From Stichopus chloronotus (Eukaryota; Echinodermata; Holothuroidea; Aspidochirotida; Stichopodidae): a stretch of DNA of 64,000 nucleotides. Position numbers and translations under genes: made by a program. Under the pieces are notes generated by a model. That model was not told the DNA's origin. It saw only the letters and a program-made list of their open reading frames with translations, and searched no databases. Shown here piece by piece: positions 1 through 10,807 of the stretch (within the stretch, counting starts at the first letter, position 1; each line of letters opens with the position of its first letter). Location: positions 27,872,962 to 27,936,961 of the forward strand of contig CM037829.1 of the NCBI GenBank assembly GCA_021234535.1, read 5' to 3'.

Positions 1-99
1 GCAATCGTCTCCCCTGAATCCCGTACAAAGAAAACTTATTCACACTTTTCCACAGCTGATGTCATAACTACAATTATAAATAGACACAATAAATTGCAA

Positions 100-300
100 T
101 TGGCCTTTAGCCTAGTGGTAACTCCCTCCTTGATTTTGACAATCTCTCCCCAAAACTTTTCTTCGAGAGGGATTTCCCTCCCAGGCTCAATTCCTTAGCA
201 CAAACACTGAATCAGGGCATTTCTGAATATTGGCAGCTATACATAACAATCATCTGACGTACAAGGACCTCAGTGGCTTTTACTTTTAATCAGAATAGTT
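100..300 (+). repeat. tRNA-derived SINE-like element
   Basis: A pol III A-box-like motif (TAGCCTAGTGGT, about 107-118) is followed about 70 bases later by a B-box-like motif (GGCTCAATTCC, about 184-194), with a GGCCTTT start resembling a tRNA acceptor strand. The arms do not fold into a canonical tRNA, so a SINE head or tRNA pseudogene is more likely than a functional tRNA. The 3' limit is approximate. Confidence 0.45.
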
Positions 301-578
301 ATCACCACGACAGCCTGCTATGCAGCTTGCTACAGTTTTCATTATTGTTATACTATTTGGCAAGGGGTTGGAATTATTTAAACCGTACTATGAGGTAACA
401 ATTGTGCTGTTTAACTATTCAGTCTCAAAGTGATTTCATTAAAGGTTTGTCCCAGAATAAACTTGTGACTCATATGTATGCAAAGTTTCATTGGTAATAA
501 TAATGACAAAAAAATTATATGCACTACACATTCAGGGATTGAAGAAATGACAATCAGTGGAAGAATAATCAACAGCGT
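301..578. other. non-coding spacer
   Basis: No open frame with splice support and no recognisable repeat was found. It may be intron of the minus-strand gene whose first exon lies at 1522-1045. Confidence 0.5.
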
Positions 579-835
579 TTAAAGGCTGTAATGCATCACC
601 CCAGACAGTTTCAATTCTCCCAACCACCTTCCTCTAGTCCCTCCCTCAACCTGTCTTACATTCCTCCACATGTGTAATCAAAACAATGGATCCCTGTGTA
701 CGCTGTGTAATACGAGCTGCTCTGCATCTTTCCAATATGCTGGCAATCTAAGAGTACTGTAACTTAGAACCAGTTGAGAATTTTCCTTTCAGGGAGGTAA
801 AAATATAGCTTAGGGTGATGCAATACAGCCTTTAA
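579..835 (+). mobile_element. TTAA-flanked MITE, copy 1
   Basis: The element spans 583-831 (249 bp) and is flanked on both sides by TTAA (579-582 and 832-835). Its ends are inverted repeats that match at 18 of 19 positions: AGGCTGTAATGCATCACCC at the left, and the reverse complement of the right end reads AGGCTGTATTGCATCACCC. A second copy at 25309-25556 is nearly identical. It has no coding capacity, so it is non-autonomous. TTAA target duplication is typical of the piggyBac superfamily, but the ends do not start CCC as classical piggyBac ends do, so the superfamily is inferred only. Confidence 0.9.
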
Positions 836-1044
836 GTTTCATCCAAACCTAACACAGTCCTATTTTATGTGGTGCATTCAGAATTAAATACTGAATATTT
901 CACATTTGCATCCAACCACCTGTTACTGTTACACTAGATGCAAATGAACCACGTTTTACCCACTACGTCTTACACAGTCACAGTACTACAGCCTAGGCCT
1001 ATATGCAATTCATGTAGGCTAGGCCTTTAAGGTCTCTGCCTTAC

Positions 1045-1522
1045 CTTGGATATCATGTCCAAGAGGTGATTTCAGATAAGCCACTGCTTTTCGACGACAA
1101 TGAAGTCTAGACTTTTTCCTTCTTATTTTCCCTGTGAATTCTGTTACTGGCATCTCGTAACCTAATGTAGAGGAATTTGGTAACCGTTGACTTTTCTGTA
1201 AAACTGGTGTTTCTCCTGATGACCAATGAGACAAATTAAGATCGAATTTTGACTGCAAATGAGCTGATGGTCCTTCGTGACACTTATCAGAACTCAAATC
1301 GGCCATGGTTGTTTCATTTTGTTCTTCGTTGCTCACATTTTCCGCAGATATAAAGTCAACTTCAGATGCATTACTACTAGTTTGAAGCCTAGTGTTATAC
1401 GATAGCATGTAATTTGTTGTGTTTGTTGGTGCCATAGACGTGCGTTTTGGTATTGCTCCGGTCCCTTGTCCTTCTTCCCAATCAGATACGACAATAGTGG
1501 GCGGTCGTAGCTTCCGTTCCAT
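1045..1522 (-). CDS. probable first coding exon of an unrecognised gene
   Basis: An open frame starts at the ATG at 1522-1520 in a good context (AAAACCATGG) and encodes about 159 residues beginning MERKLRPPTIVVSDWEEGQG. It ends at a consensus donor, AAG followed by GTAAGG (intron from 1044), splitting a codon after its first base. The protein is rich in Ser, Thr, Asn and Glu and looks disordered. It has a strongly basic cluster near the end (KIRRKKSRLHCRRK) that could be a nuclear localisation or nucleic-acid-binding segment. No signal peptide, membrane helix or known domain is visible. The frame reads on for only 8 residues past the donor before a stop, which supports splicing. Later exons would lie to the left, mostly outside the window, and none was identified in 1-1044. 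I do not recognise the family. Confidence 0.62.
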
Positions 1523-1552
1523 GGTTTTAATTCGCCTTAACAACTATTTTGG

Positions 1553-3585
1553 GTTCACTTAGGATAGAGATATCATGTGCAAATCATTTCCATTCAAGCT
1601 TACTTACAGGCTTCACTATTTGCTCACGGTCTAACTGTCCAGCGTTTCTTCTTTTTTCTTTCGCGTTGTACTGTCAGGTGGTTCACTCATTTGTCAGGTG
1701 ATTGTATTGTGAGTAAACAATAAACTTACCCCAAGTCGTCCACTTAGCGTTCAGTCTGTTCAGTGGCGCCAATACCTAAACCGTAAGATAAGTACACCTG
1801 TCGGCTGGAGTGGGAGAAGTTTTTGTGTTCTTCTTGTGGCTCGTGGAATAACGGGTTCATATTTGCTTGTCTTGAATTTAATGAAGAAAATCATCCTGCA
1901 AATATATGGTTGTGTAAATTGAATAAAATTACGTATGAATTGGGTGTCACAGGGGATAAGATGTGACCTTAACTTCCACAATGTTTAAAGGTAGGCTAAT
2001 CCTACAATATGCCCCTTCTAAATTTTCACTGGTGTTAAATTTCAAGATTAAAGAAGTGCTTCATTTCATGGAACAGACTTCTCGAATAATTAATGCCTCT
2101 GTAACATGACTTTTTTGAAACCTTGAGTCAACTGGAAATCTTTCTTGAGTAGAGACGTTTTTCTTTAAACAGCAATGACTTAAGTTAGGAACAAGTGAAA
2201 ATTATTCTGCTAAATTTAAGGACCCCTGCAGGAAAAAATTAACATAAATTTCTTCTTCCAGCAAAACGTCAGAATTATGCCTAGATTTGTGAAGATCTTG
2301 GGTAGAAACTCAGATGAAACTGTGACATAAAATTAACTTCCATAGACAACCAAAAGCAGTTTCAATATATATTTCACATCATTAATGGGGCACACACTTC
2401 CGGAGAAAAATGAATTTATACTAAGTCTCTAGTCAAACGAAAGAACTTTTTTGCAACTTTTTATCGATTTTAAGTCAGTCTGCACTTCCTCAAGTTCCTT
2501 TTCACATCTTGTTTTAATGAAGATTTCTCAGGTAGGTAAGTTTTAAGTATTTTTTTAGGTATTTTTCCATACCACTACCTAAGGTCGGATTTACCCCGAG
2601 GCCAAGGGGTTTGGTGCTTACAAAATCACATAAGTGGCATGGATGCCAGACGGATTGGAAAAATAGCCACCGTAGGAAAACAGAGGAAACCCTACGTCGT
2701 TGATTGTATTCGTTTGCTGTCTTTCATAACTTTATCAGCCTACACTAAAGATCGATTCAGCCTGACCCTGAAATGATCTAGCCGAAACTCACCTCTCAGT
2801 TCTGGTTACAGGAACATAACATATACCTAAGAATGAAGTTCACTTTCTGATGGGAGGGGGTGGGGTGAAAGTGACCACAACCTATTCGTGACTTGCGCCG
2901 CTGTAGTCTTGTGGAAAATTATATTCGACGTGGCCACCATTTGTTTGTTGGCAGGAGAGCCCTCCACCGCCTTTAAAGTAATCCGACTCAGCAACTACAG
3001 ATATAATTGAACGATTAAATGTTAATTTTCGCATCAATATTCAACACAAAATATGCACAAAGTAAGTATGTATAAGAAAGTAGGAACATAAAACAAGAGA
3101 TATAAAGAATGACAGAGAGAAAAAAATGAATAAGCGAAGGAGACCAGACAAGAAGCAAAGTCTGTATAAAGCCGGGCCACCATAAAAGGAAAAAGAAGAA
3201 AAAAAAAAGATAAAAAAGGAAGAAAACCCCTAACTGCCAAACCTCCCCCCACCGTAGCTAGAAAATAAATACCGTATCTAATTATTAACATTTGTGAAAT
3301 AGTAAACAATAAAAGGGGAAAAAGCCAAAAAAAAAAATACCACGTATTTTGATTTTCTAGTAATGTCTTTGATGGTTTTCAAAAAAATGATACATTTGGA
3401 TCTAATAACAATCTAGGGGAAGGAAGCGGATGTAACAATGGTATATAGGTGAGGATGAGAAACATAATATAATATATAAAATATCATTAAAGCGGATATT
3501 TTTTTAACCCTGTTGAGTTTCGTTCGAACACTGTTTAATGTTAACGGTTATTAGAAATCAAATTGTAAATAATGCAAATTTCATA
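1553..3585. other. non-coding region, presumed upstream flank of the minus-strand gene
   Basis: Promoter or 5' UTR of the gene at 1522-1045 would lie here, but no TATA box or initiator can be called with confidence. The rest is AT-rich with A-rich tracts around 3110-3330. Open frames here lack splice sites or coding character. Confidence 0.4.
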
Positions 3586-3586
3586 G

Positions 3587-3860
3587 TTTAATATTTCACC
3601 TGCAATGTGTGGATCTTCATGTTTAAAAACAAAGTAGTATCATCAGCGTGAAAAGTAAATGACATGGTGCGGGGGAATTCATCATTAATATAAATAATAA
3701 ATAACAAGTAAATCTTGTGGGACACCACAGGAAGTACTAACAAGATCAGAAAAACGGGAACCAAGAGCAACAAACTGCTGACGATTATTTAAGCATGCTG
3801 CGTCCCTAATACCATTGTGCCATCCGTTGTAGAGAAGAATTACCATCTGTTACACATGTT
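3587..3860 (-). pseudogene. LINE reverse transcriptase fragment (CR1/Jockey-like), frameshifted
   Basis: Read on the minus strand, the DNA encodes pieces of a non-LTR retrotransposon reverse transcriptase in the expected order. First comes a segment ending NNRQQFVALGSR (about 3800-3760), then STSCGVPQ (about 3737-3714), then after a frame change YINDEFPRTMSF followed by FHADDTTLF, which corresponds to the catalytic F/Y-x-D-D box. The GVPQ block and the ADD block lie in different frames, so the copy is broken. Only about 90 residues remain, so the element is a dead 5'- and 3'-truncated fragment. The order and spacing of the motifs make the identification secure; the exact clade is not. Confidence 0.8.
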
Positions 3861-4855
3861 ATACACATCTGTTAATACAAATTATTAATCTGTTATTACA
3901 GATTATTAATCTGTATTAAATCTGTATTAAATACGTATATAGGTTTTGCACCTGATGCCACTCCTATTGTTACGTCACCACATTGGATGGAAAACAAACT
4001 GGTAACTCGAGAAGCAAGTACATCATTCTACGTCATGGGCGGTATGGCCAGTTGTTCTCTTTTCCATCCAGTAAGACGGAGAGTTGTGTCTACATGAGCA
4101 ATGTCGTCATTGTAAAACCTCATTAGCATAATTTATTATCTCTCTTGATGAATATGTGCATGAAAATGGTTTGGTTGTCTGGTTTATTTTACTTCTTTTG
4201 TTCTCATCTCGTTCTTCACTATCCAGTTACGGACCTTGCCGTACATCTCATTACACACCAATCGCTATTTTTATTTTTTTATGTATATTACCTTCATTGA
4301 CTAAAACAACTTACAATCTGGAGAAAATATCCAACCAAACTGAGTTTCTCTGGTCATAAAAAGTTTCATCATTTTTTTATTTTTTTATTTCTAAAATATA
4401 GGCCGACATCTGATTCCTTGGCAGTGAAATTTTTCAACCTTTCAGTGTAATATGCAGCAATTTTGGTGTCAGCAAACTTCCATGTAAATAAAAAAAAATT
4501 TCGGTCAAGTTTCATCGACGTTGCGTGCGTAAAATAAAGACAATTTAATTTAATTTGAGAAACCAACTCCACCAACGGGGAGTTCTTCACAGGATGGTCG
4601 GTTAACCCTCGTGGGATCGTGTGGCCTGCATATATGTAAAACAATATTTTCTCCAAAGGTGATGGGTCCGCAATGACTTGGAATCATAGAAATAAAAGTA
4701 AGTAGAAAGAACGAGGTCATGCGGCTCACACTGATTAATTTTTTCAACATAGCCAATTGAAATATAAGGTAGCAAGCTGTAGGTACTAGTTCCACGAGTT
4801 TGAGTATTGTATAGCAAAAAAAAATTCGTGGAAACTTAAATCCATAGTCGAATTA
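3861..4855. other. non-coding spacer
   Basis: AT-rich sequence, with an imperfect short direct repeat of a TCTGTTA/ATTAATCTG motif around 3845-3930. Overlapping open frames occur on both strands at 4369-4817 with no splice support and poor coding character. Confidence 0.4.
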
Positions 4856-4857
4856 CA

Positions 4858-5105
4858 CAATATGCATGAATGAAGACAGACACCAGCAACCTTGCAGTTT
4901 ACTCGAAAGCAAAAACATTTTTTTTCGACAGTCACTTTCTGTCTACAACTCACACGTGGAATCAAAATTCTGAACCCCTATGCACGCTGTATAACATTAG
5001 TTCATCTCTCGAATTTGTTGTCAATCAAAGAGCAGAACCAATTGAGAATTTTGCTTACCCCTAGCCAAAAATGTTGCTTCAGTTGATGAGTGACTGCTTT
5101 CACAC
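4858..5105 (+). repeat. diverged relative of the TTAA MITE
   Basis: Alignment by eye with the MITE at 583-831 shows the same order of blocks: an ATGCAT start with a CAGACA motif, CACACGTGGAATCAAAA against CACATGTGTAATCAAAA, GCACGCTGTATAACA against GTACGCTGTGTAATA, and CAATTGAGAATTTTGC against CAGTTGAGAATTTTCC. The terminal repeats are decayed and no intact TTAA flank is visible, so this is an old copy or an older subfamily. Confidence 0.6.
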
Positions 5106-6757
5106 TATAACCTGATAACCAGCGTTCTCCATAACATACATTTCTATGGTATGAAATCTTTTTGACTATGCCGCTTGCTCACTTGGCTCGAAATCTAGTT
5201 TGAGGTAGGCTAAATAGTTACTCATGAGCGATTGCCTACAATTTGATAACATTCTGGAGTTAAAATATGGAAATATGTCAAATGTGCATTAATTTGAAAT
5301 ATATACATGTTTTTATTTTCAAGATGCCCGATCAAGCTAAACGAGATTGATTTTGTTTAAAAGTTTCTTGGAAGAGTTTTTACATGAAGAAATTGTTAAA
5401 AGAATAACACAGGTGATCCTAAAACTCCGGTCACAAATGAGGGACAATCAAAAAGGATCATACAAGGTAATTTCAGGTTAAAAAGAAATCACCCACTAAT
5501 TGGTCTACAAAACATTGAAATTGTATTGTCTTTTACAAAAATAATATAAATAAAAAATAAAAATAAAATAATATTTCTTAACTTAAAAAGGAAAGTAGAT
5601 TATATGCATGAAGACTATTCATAATTTTTCTTGCAGCCTGCCCCCCCCCCCCCCCCCTTCGTCCTGAGTCATATGTTAACTTTGCATCCTATACTTAGGT
5701 GACGGCAGAAATTGACAAGACTGAGGAAGGTCTAACCATGAGGTTCCCTCCTCAGCAAACGAAGTGTTATTTCATGGTTAGTTAAAGCTAGATGGCTAAA
5801 TAAAGGATTGACACGGATATTTTTCTGTCCCCCCCCCCCTTCCAATTAAAAAGGGACAATGATCCCTCATCTTCGCAAACTTTATGAATAGAAGCACAGG
5901 TATCATCTGATTTGTTCGTTAGGCATTTTATTTGTCTTATAATTTGCTGAAAAGACAGCTGGCATTAATAATTGTACTGAAGGAATTTCTGTCTCACTTT
6001 GCATGGAAAATTTTGAAGTTTTTCTAAGTATCTACAAAGATGTATTTGGTCAAAATTCGAGTTAATTTTGTTTGTTTCTATACTCATTCTTAGCAAGAAT
6101 GCATGTTTCTCTCATATGTCAAGCAAGATTGCACAGTTATCAGACTTTGCAGTGACTTTCTCGCAACTTCCTACTTTTCCTGCAAGACATGATGAGGCCT
6201 GTTGTTACAGAAATTTGAATTTTAATTGTTTTCTGACGACTGAAGAATTTTTTTTTTCCTAAAATGGTGGCAAAATCAGCTTCTTCTTGTCTCCTTTGGT
6301 TTTGGTTATACTTCGACAAAGACTGCCAACAAAAGCATGCAGAGTCTTATGGGCTACATGCGTACCTTTCAAATGATAAAAAGACACCGCCATTGTAGTG
6401 TTTGCGTATCGGAATGATTGCATGGACTTCCGTGGAATGTACCATATACAGCGGAAAAAGGGGGAAAAAAACGTAATAAAAAATTGTTCAGCTTTTATTT
6501 AGGCCTGCGGCGGAAGTAATGCTTACCTTACAGTTGTTAAATGTGTATTTTCTTTTTGTCATGTTAAGAAACTGCATGTTAGTGAACTGTTTAGTCTGTT
6601 TTTGGACCGACTTTAGTACTATACGGAAGCTTAAAAGTGCAATCAAAATGTTTGGCCCATTTGGTGACAATTTTCAGAAGGACGGCTAGATAACTAGAGG
6701 ATATCTAAAAAACAGAAAATGATCAATTGTTCAGTTACCGTATTTGGACACTATCTA
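5106..6757. other. non-coding, homopolymer-rich
   Basis: Contains poly-C runs at about 5641-5657 and 5829-5838 and A-rich sequence near 5540-5575. No exon or transposon end was recognised. Confidence 0.4.
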
Positions 6758-7010
6758 TAATTTCCTGCACAATGTTCAAAAGACAACTTAGATCTATCAC
6801 ACTTCTTCAATTCAACAATTTTCTGCAACATTTTAACTAGCTCACTCCTTTTATTAGTGAGCAATTCAACAAATTTCTGCAAAACGTTCAAGTGACAGCC
6901 TCTCACATTCTGTCAACTTAACGATTCTCTGCAAAATTTTGACTTGTTCACTTATTTTCAAGTGAACATTTTAACAACGTTCTGCATAATGTTGACATGT
7001 TGAAATGATA
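6758..7010 (+). repeat. degenerate minisatellite, about 53-56 bp period, about five units
   Basis: Each unit carries an AAC-x-x-x-TTCTGCA-like core followed by a TTnAC or TTCAA stretch. Cores begin near 6758, 6815, 6870, 6919 and 6973. Several units also carry a short inverted motif (for example CTCACTCC against TTAGTGAG, and TGTTCACTT against AAGTGAACA), so each unit could form a small hairpin. Confidence 0.6.
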
Positions 7011-7179
7011 CAAGTGAATAATCGGTCCTTTTCTGTTTTTGACGTGATATTTATTTGTTATCAAGACATTTTGGAGAAAGTAGTCTTATTATTGGGCAAA
7101 GATATTCTTATATTGATGGCTCTTTAAGCTTCCGTATTAGCATAGATATAGTGTATATTTTTAAAGCATTATTTGGTTT

Positions 7180-8775
7180 AAAGGGGCTCATTGAATTAAT
7201 ACGTTCACCACTTTGTTGATTTGGACGAAACTATTGCGTGTCAATACTCCTAAGTAGCCTCGTTAGTCATATATTTATTCCTAAGAATACTGAAATGTGA
7301 GAAATTGTAGATGGTCAATGGTGTTTGGTCTTGCAATGTGTGATTTTGATCTTTAATTACCCCATCGTCTTCACAGTCTTCTAGTTTGACCATTCACCAT
7401 CAATATATGAGTAATTCCCGCCAACAGGTTTGTCAAAATATGTATTTTGTCAACAAACTCAATAAGTCGCTTTTTTAACATGCGTAGTCTTTTTGCAAAA
7501 TGGCATTTAAACATTAAAAAAAAAGATAAAACAACAAAACAAAGGTGAAAAGTAAAACAAAACCCGAAAATAGAAAGCCGAGCGTTACTAGAAGAATACT
7601 AAGGGACTCTTTGGACAAAGTTTGAACTGTTGGGGATAAAATATCAAACCGCATTATTTCGGAAAAGGAGCTACTCAGAAATTTTATTTCAATCAGGTGG
7701 AGGTCGCGATGGTATTCGGAAGAGAAATGAAGAATGGGACACAGGGGAACCATTAGTCTGAGTTCATATGAGGTCAGCCACCAGCGAGCCAGACACACAC
7801 ATGGAAGAAAGTTTTCCTTTTAACGTGAATGTATGGAGTCAAATTTCATAATATTTAGGCCCTTTTATAGTGCACTCTCGTGAATGTATTACACACACGC
7901 GCCTCTCCCAGCCTCAAAAGTGGTTACTATCTATCAACATACAGCTCAGTGTTTTCTTCCAGACAAGTGCACCCTTTATAGATGTGAAGGGCACTGTTGA
8001 TGGGGGAGAGAGGGTGGGGGGGGGGGAGGATGGCGAAGGATGGGTGATATAATGCCTCGGACATCTGTTGCTGATCTTATCATATAACATACATCGTGGT
8101 AATGACTTGTAACTTCAAAGTTTGACGAGACATTGCCTAAAAATCATTGCCTCTGTAATTGGCTTGGATATTCACCGATTTCCTTTTTCTGGATTCTGGA
8201 TTTGGGTTTTCTCTGAAAACAGTAAACTGGTCAAGAAATGTTGTCAGTATGATGCAACCATTAATATGCGCTAAAATTATGTTCCCTTCGATACGCCCAC
8301 CTTTATTTGGAACATCTTCGTACAGCCTTGAAACCCTGCTATCAGTGAAGATTCCAGATGAACATTTTGGGTCACATTTAGGTGTGGGCATTTAACATTC
8401 AAATAAAACACAAAAAGGGCCTTTGTGTATTTTTGAGAGCTCATTCAGGTGGTTCACAAAACTCATAACATTTTGTTAAACCTGTTGAACATTACTCATA
8501 TTTTGATGGTAACTGGTCAACCTAAGAGATCCTATGCATCTGACACACAAATGAAGCTGCAGTGATGGATTAATTAACAATTAAAATCACTTAATTTTGT
8601 ATCTTTGTGACCAGACACTTTTCGACATAATTCATTAACTACAGACAACGTGTTTTCATTAAAAAAAAAACCCATTTCCGTTATAACTGTGCGAATAGAT
8701 ACATGACTAACGACATTAAATAAAAGTATTGGCGTGTCACAAAATAAACCGTGTCAACTCATTGAGCCCCTTCAT
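7180..8775. mobile_element. possible DNA transposon remnant defined by one TIR pair
   Basis: The sequence at about 7181-7203 (AAGGGGCTCATTGAATTAAT and following) matches the reverse complement of about 8753-8775 (AAGGGGCTCAATGAGTTGAC) at roughly 18 of 22 positions. The interval is about 1.6 kb with no transposase-like frame, and no convincing target duplication was found. It could equally be two unrelated copies of a short repeat in opposite orientation. Confidence 0.25.
8480..8645. repeat. diverged dispersed repeat, copy A
   Basis: Aligns by eye with 12640-12815. Shared blocks are AAGAGATCC / AAGAGGATCC, CACACAAATGAAGCTGCAGT against CACATACAAAGGAGCAGT, the TAATTAAC block, and TTGTGACC followed shortly by CACTTTTC. 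Family unknown. Confidence 0.45.
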
Positions 8776-10505
8776 GTTGTCTTGGAACGTACTTTCAGAG
8801 TTTCCTCGGAGGCATGGAATTTTTACGTTATCCAACAGCTTATATATTAAAAACGACATTTATTACTAGGACTAAAAGATTACAAAAATAAAAAAATAAC
8901 AACAACAACAACGCAAGAGCTATTTGTCTAAGAAGTTACTATGATCGATGAGTGGAGGTATCTGTTTGGACTCAAAATATTACCAGGAGGACTTCGTGCA
9001 CAGACTGTCAGATATGGCGTAAATTTCACTCTAATTATCCATTGGACTTTACGCGGGAAATGTGGAGCTTAGTCTTCTGACAAATCAGTGACGAAGGGGG
9101 GGGGGGGGGGGTAAAATGGTGGGGGTTGAAGAGTAGAAGCTTTGTACGTACACGTGTACAGTCAAAAGGTTACTTGGTGTTACCGTGGCGATACCAAGTT
9201 GAATTCGTGGCCTCACTGTACTGCAGTCATTTACTTAAAATCTATCTACTACGGTACCAAACTCAGTTCACTCAGGAGATTAATGGGGCCATGGAATGAA
9301 GGAATGACGGCATTATCAGGCCGAATATCTATGTCCCACGAGGAATATATTTGAAACATTCCACAATGAGACCAGTTAGGACGATTTAGTGGTGTAGGCT
9401 ACACTCAGCTGGGTTTCCAGTTTTCTTTATGTTTTTTAATTCAAATTTTGTTTCAGGGTTGAGTCGATCACTCCCAGAAGAGAGTTAAAACGCCAACATT
9501 GTCGTGAGCTTTCCAGACAGGGTTCAAATGGTGAATCCTTTGTCGGAGCATCGCATCATTATTATTATACGGATGCTGTACATCGAAGACGATAAATCAC
9601 ACATGTATGAAAAATAGAGGAAACAGAGACAAAACTCACTTCCATGGACGTCACCGTACCCCGGGACGATAACTTAAGTATTTTTTTTTTACCTTTTTAC
9701 CCTTAGACGGATGGCTCGGTCATCAACTGAAGTTCTTCATTTTTTTCGTTAAGAATGAAAAGTTTCATGATCGGTCAATGTAATATAAAATGCCATTTTT
9801 TTAACTACATTTTAAAACTACACCTGTTTGGATGCTTCTATTGCTGATATCTCAAAGGGGAAATTTCGAGTGTCCCGTACTTTTATGATTTAAATAATGC
9901 TTTAAATTTGACGTAGATCCATGATTGTTCAACTGTTTTGAAATTTACGATTCTTTTGCTGTAAAGAAAACTGAAACGTGCACATCGACACATGCACGCG
10001 GCATATCTGCATCGAATTACTACTAAAAAAATTCTTTATCAGACAGTACATAAAGGCTTAACTTTGACGGTAGGCCTATATCGATTTGGTTTTCGACCAG
10101 TATCATACTCATCCAAGCTGACTAAAACCAGTTAGGTTGGCTTCAAACTAGTTGGGTAATTAGTCGGTATTACGGCCAACATCAAAGGGAATGAGCAGAT
10201 GCTTAAGTATTGTAACGCCAATACGCCGCCAATAAGTCGCAAGGTGAGGACACATCGCGTCAAGAACAGATGGAGAAAGGTGTGAAAGAAAGGGTAAGGG
10301 GGGAGGGGGGCGGGGTAAATGGCACAAAGATGAACCCAGAAATTACTAAAAGCAGCGCATGTAAGTTTGAAGTCATTATGATTGCATCGCACTCAACGAC
10401 TTACACTTACAAACAAAATGAAATGTATGCGCAGGGGTTGCGCATAAATGGAGGGACCTAATACAGTTGTCGGACTCTACATAAAATTATCACAGCAGTC
10501 ATATT
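8776..10505. other. non-coding spacer
   Basis: Contains a G run at about 9097-9112, a (CAA)n patch near 8899-8912 and a G-rich patch near 10295-10316. No supported exon was found. Confidence 0.4.
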
Positions 10506-10509
10506 AAAA

Positions 10510-10740
10510 CCTTACGCGCAACTATCGGGCACTCCGCAGGTCTCGTGCAATGCAGGTATCGGACACTGCGCAGGTGTCGGGCAGCGCAGGTATCGGGCAC
10601 TGCGCAAGTTGCATGCGGTGCAGGGTGTTGAGAGGAGAAGGGGTTGTGCAGCACAGGTGTTGAGCACTCCGCAGGTCTCGGGCACTGCGCCGATAGGAGT
10701 AGCCTTTCTTTGGACTAAGGTTCTTGCAGTCGCACTTCGC
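10510..10740 (+). repeat. degenerate GC-rich minisatellite
   Basis: Imperfect repeats of a roughly 18-22 base unit resembling GGGCACTGCGCAGGTNTC recur about ten times, so the stretch is far more GC-rich than its surroundings. Minus-strand frames across it merely translate the repeat. Confidence 0.6.
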
Positions 10741-10751
10741 ACCCGATCCCA

Positions 10752-10752
10752 G

Positions 10753-10792
<40 letters not shown>

Positions 10793-10807
10793 TTAACTAG
10801 CTAACTT
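10752..10807 (+). repeat. (CTAA)n microsatellite
   Basis: About thirteen tandem CTAA units with one or two interruptions, directly next to the minisatellite at 10510-10740. Confidence 0.95.

Noticed and set aside
8137..8395. Overlapping 78-84 codon frames on both strands
   Set aside because: No clear acceptor/donor pair on either strand and no recognisable family, so neither can be preferred.
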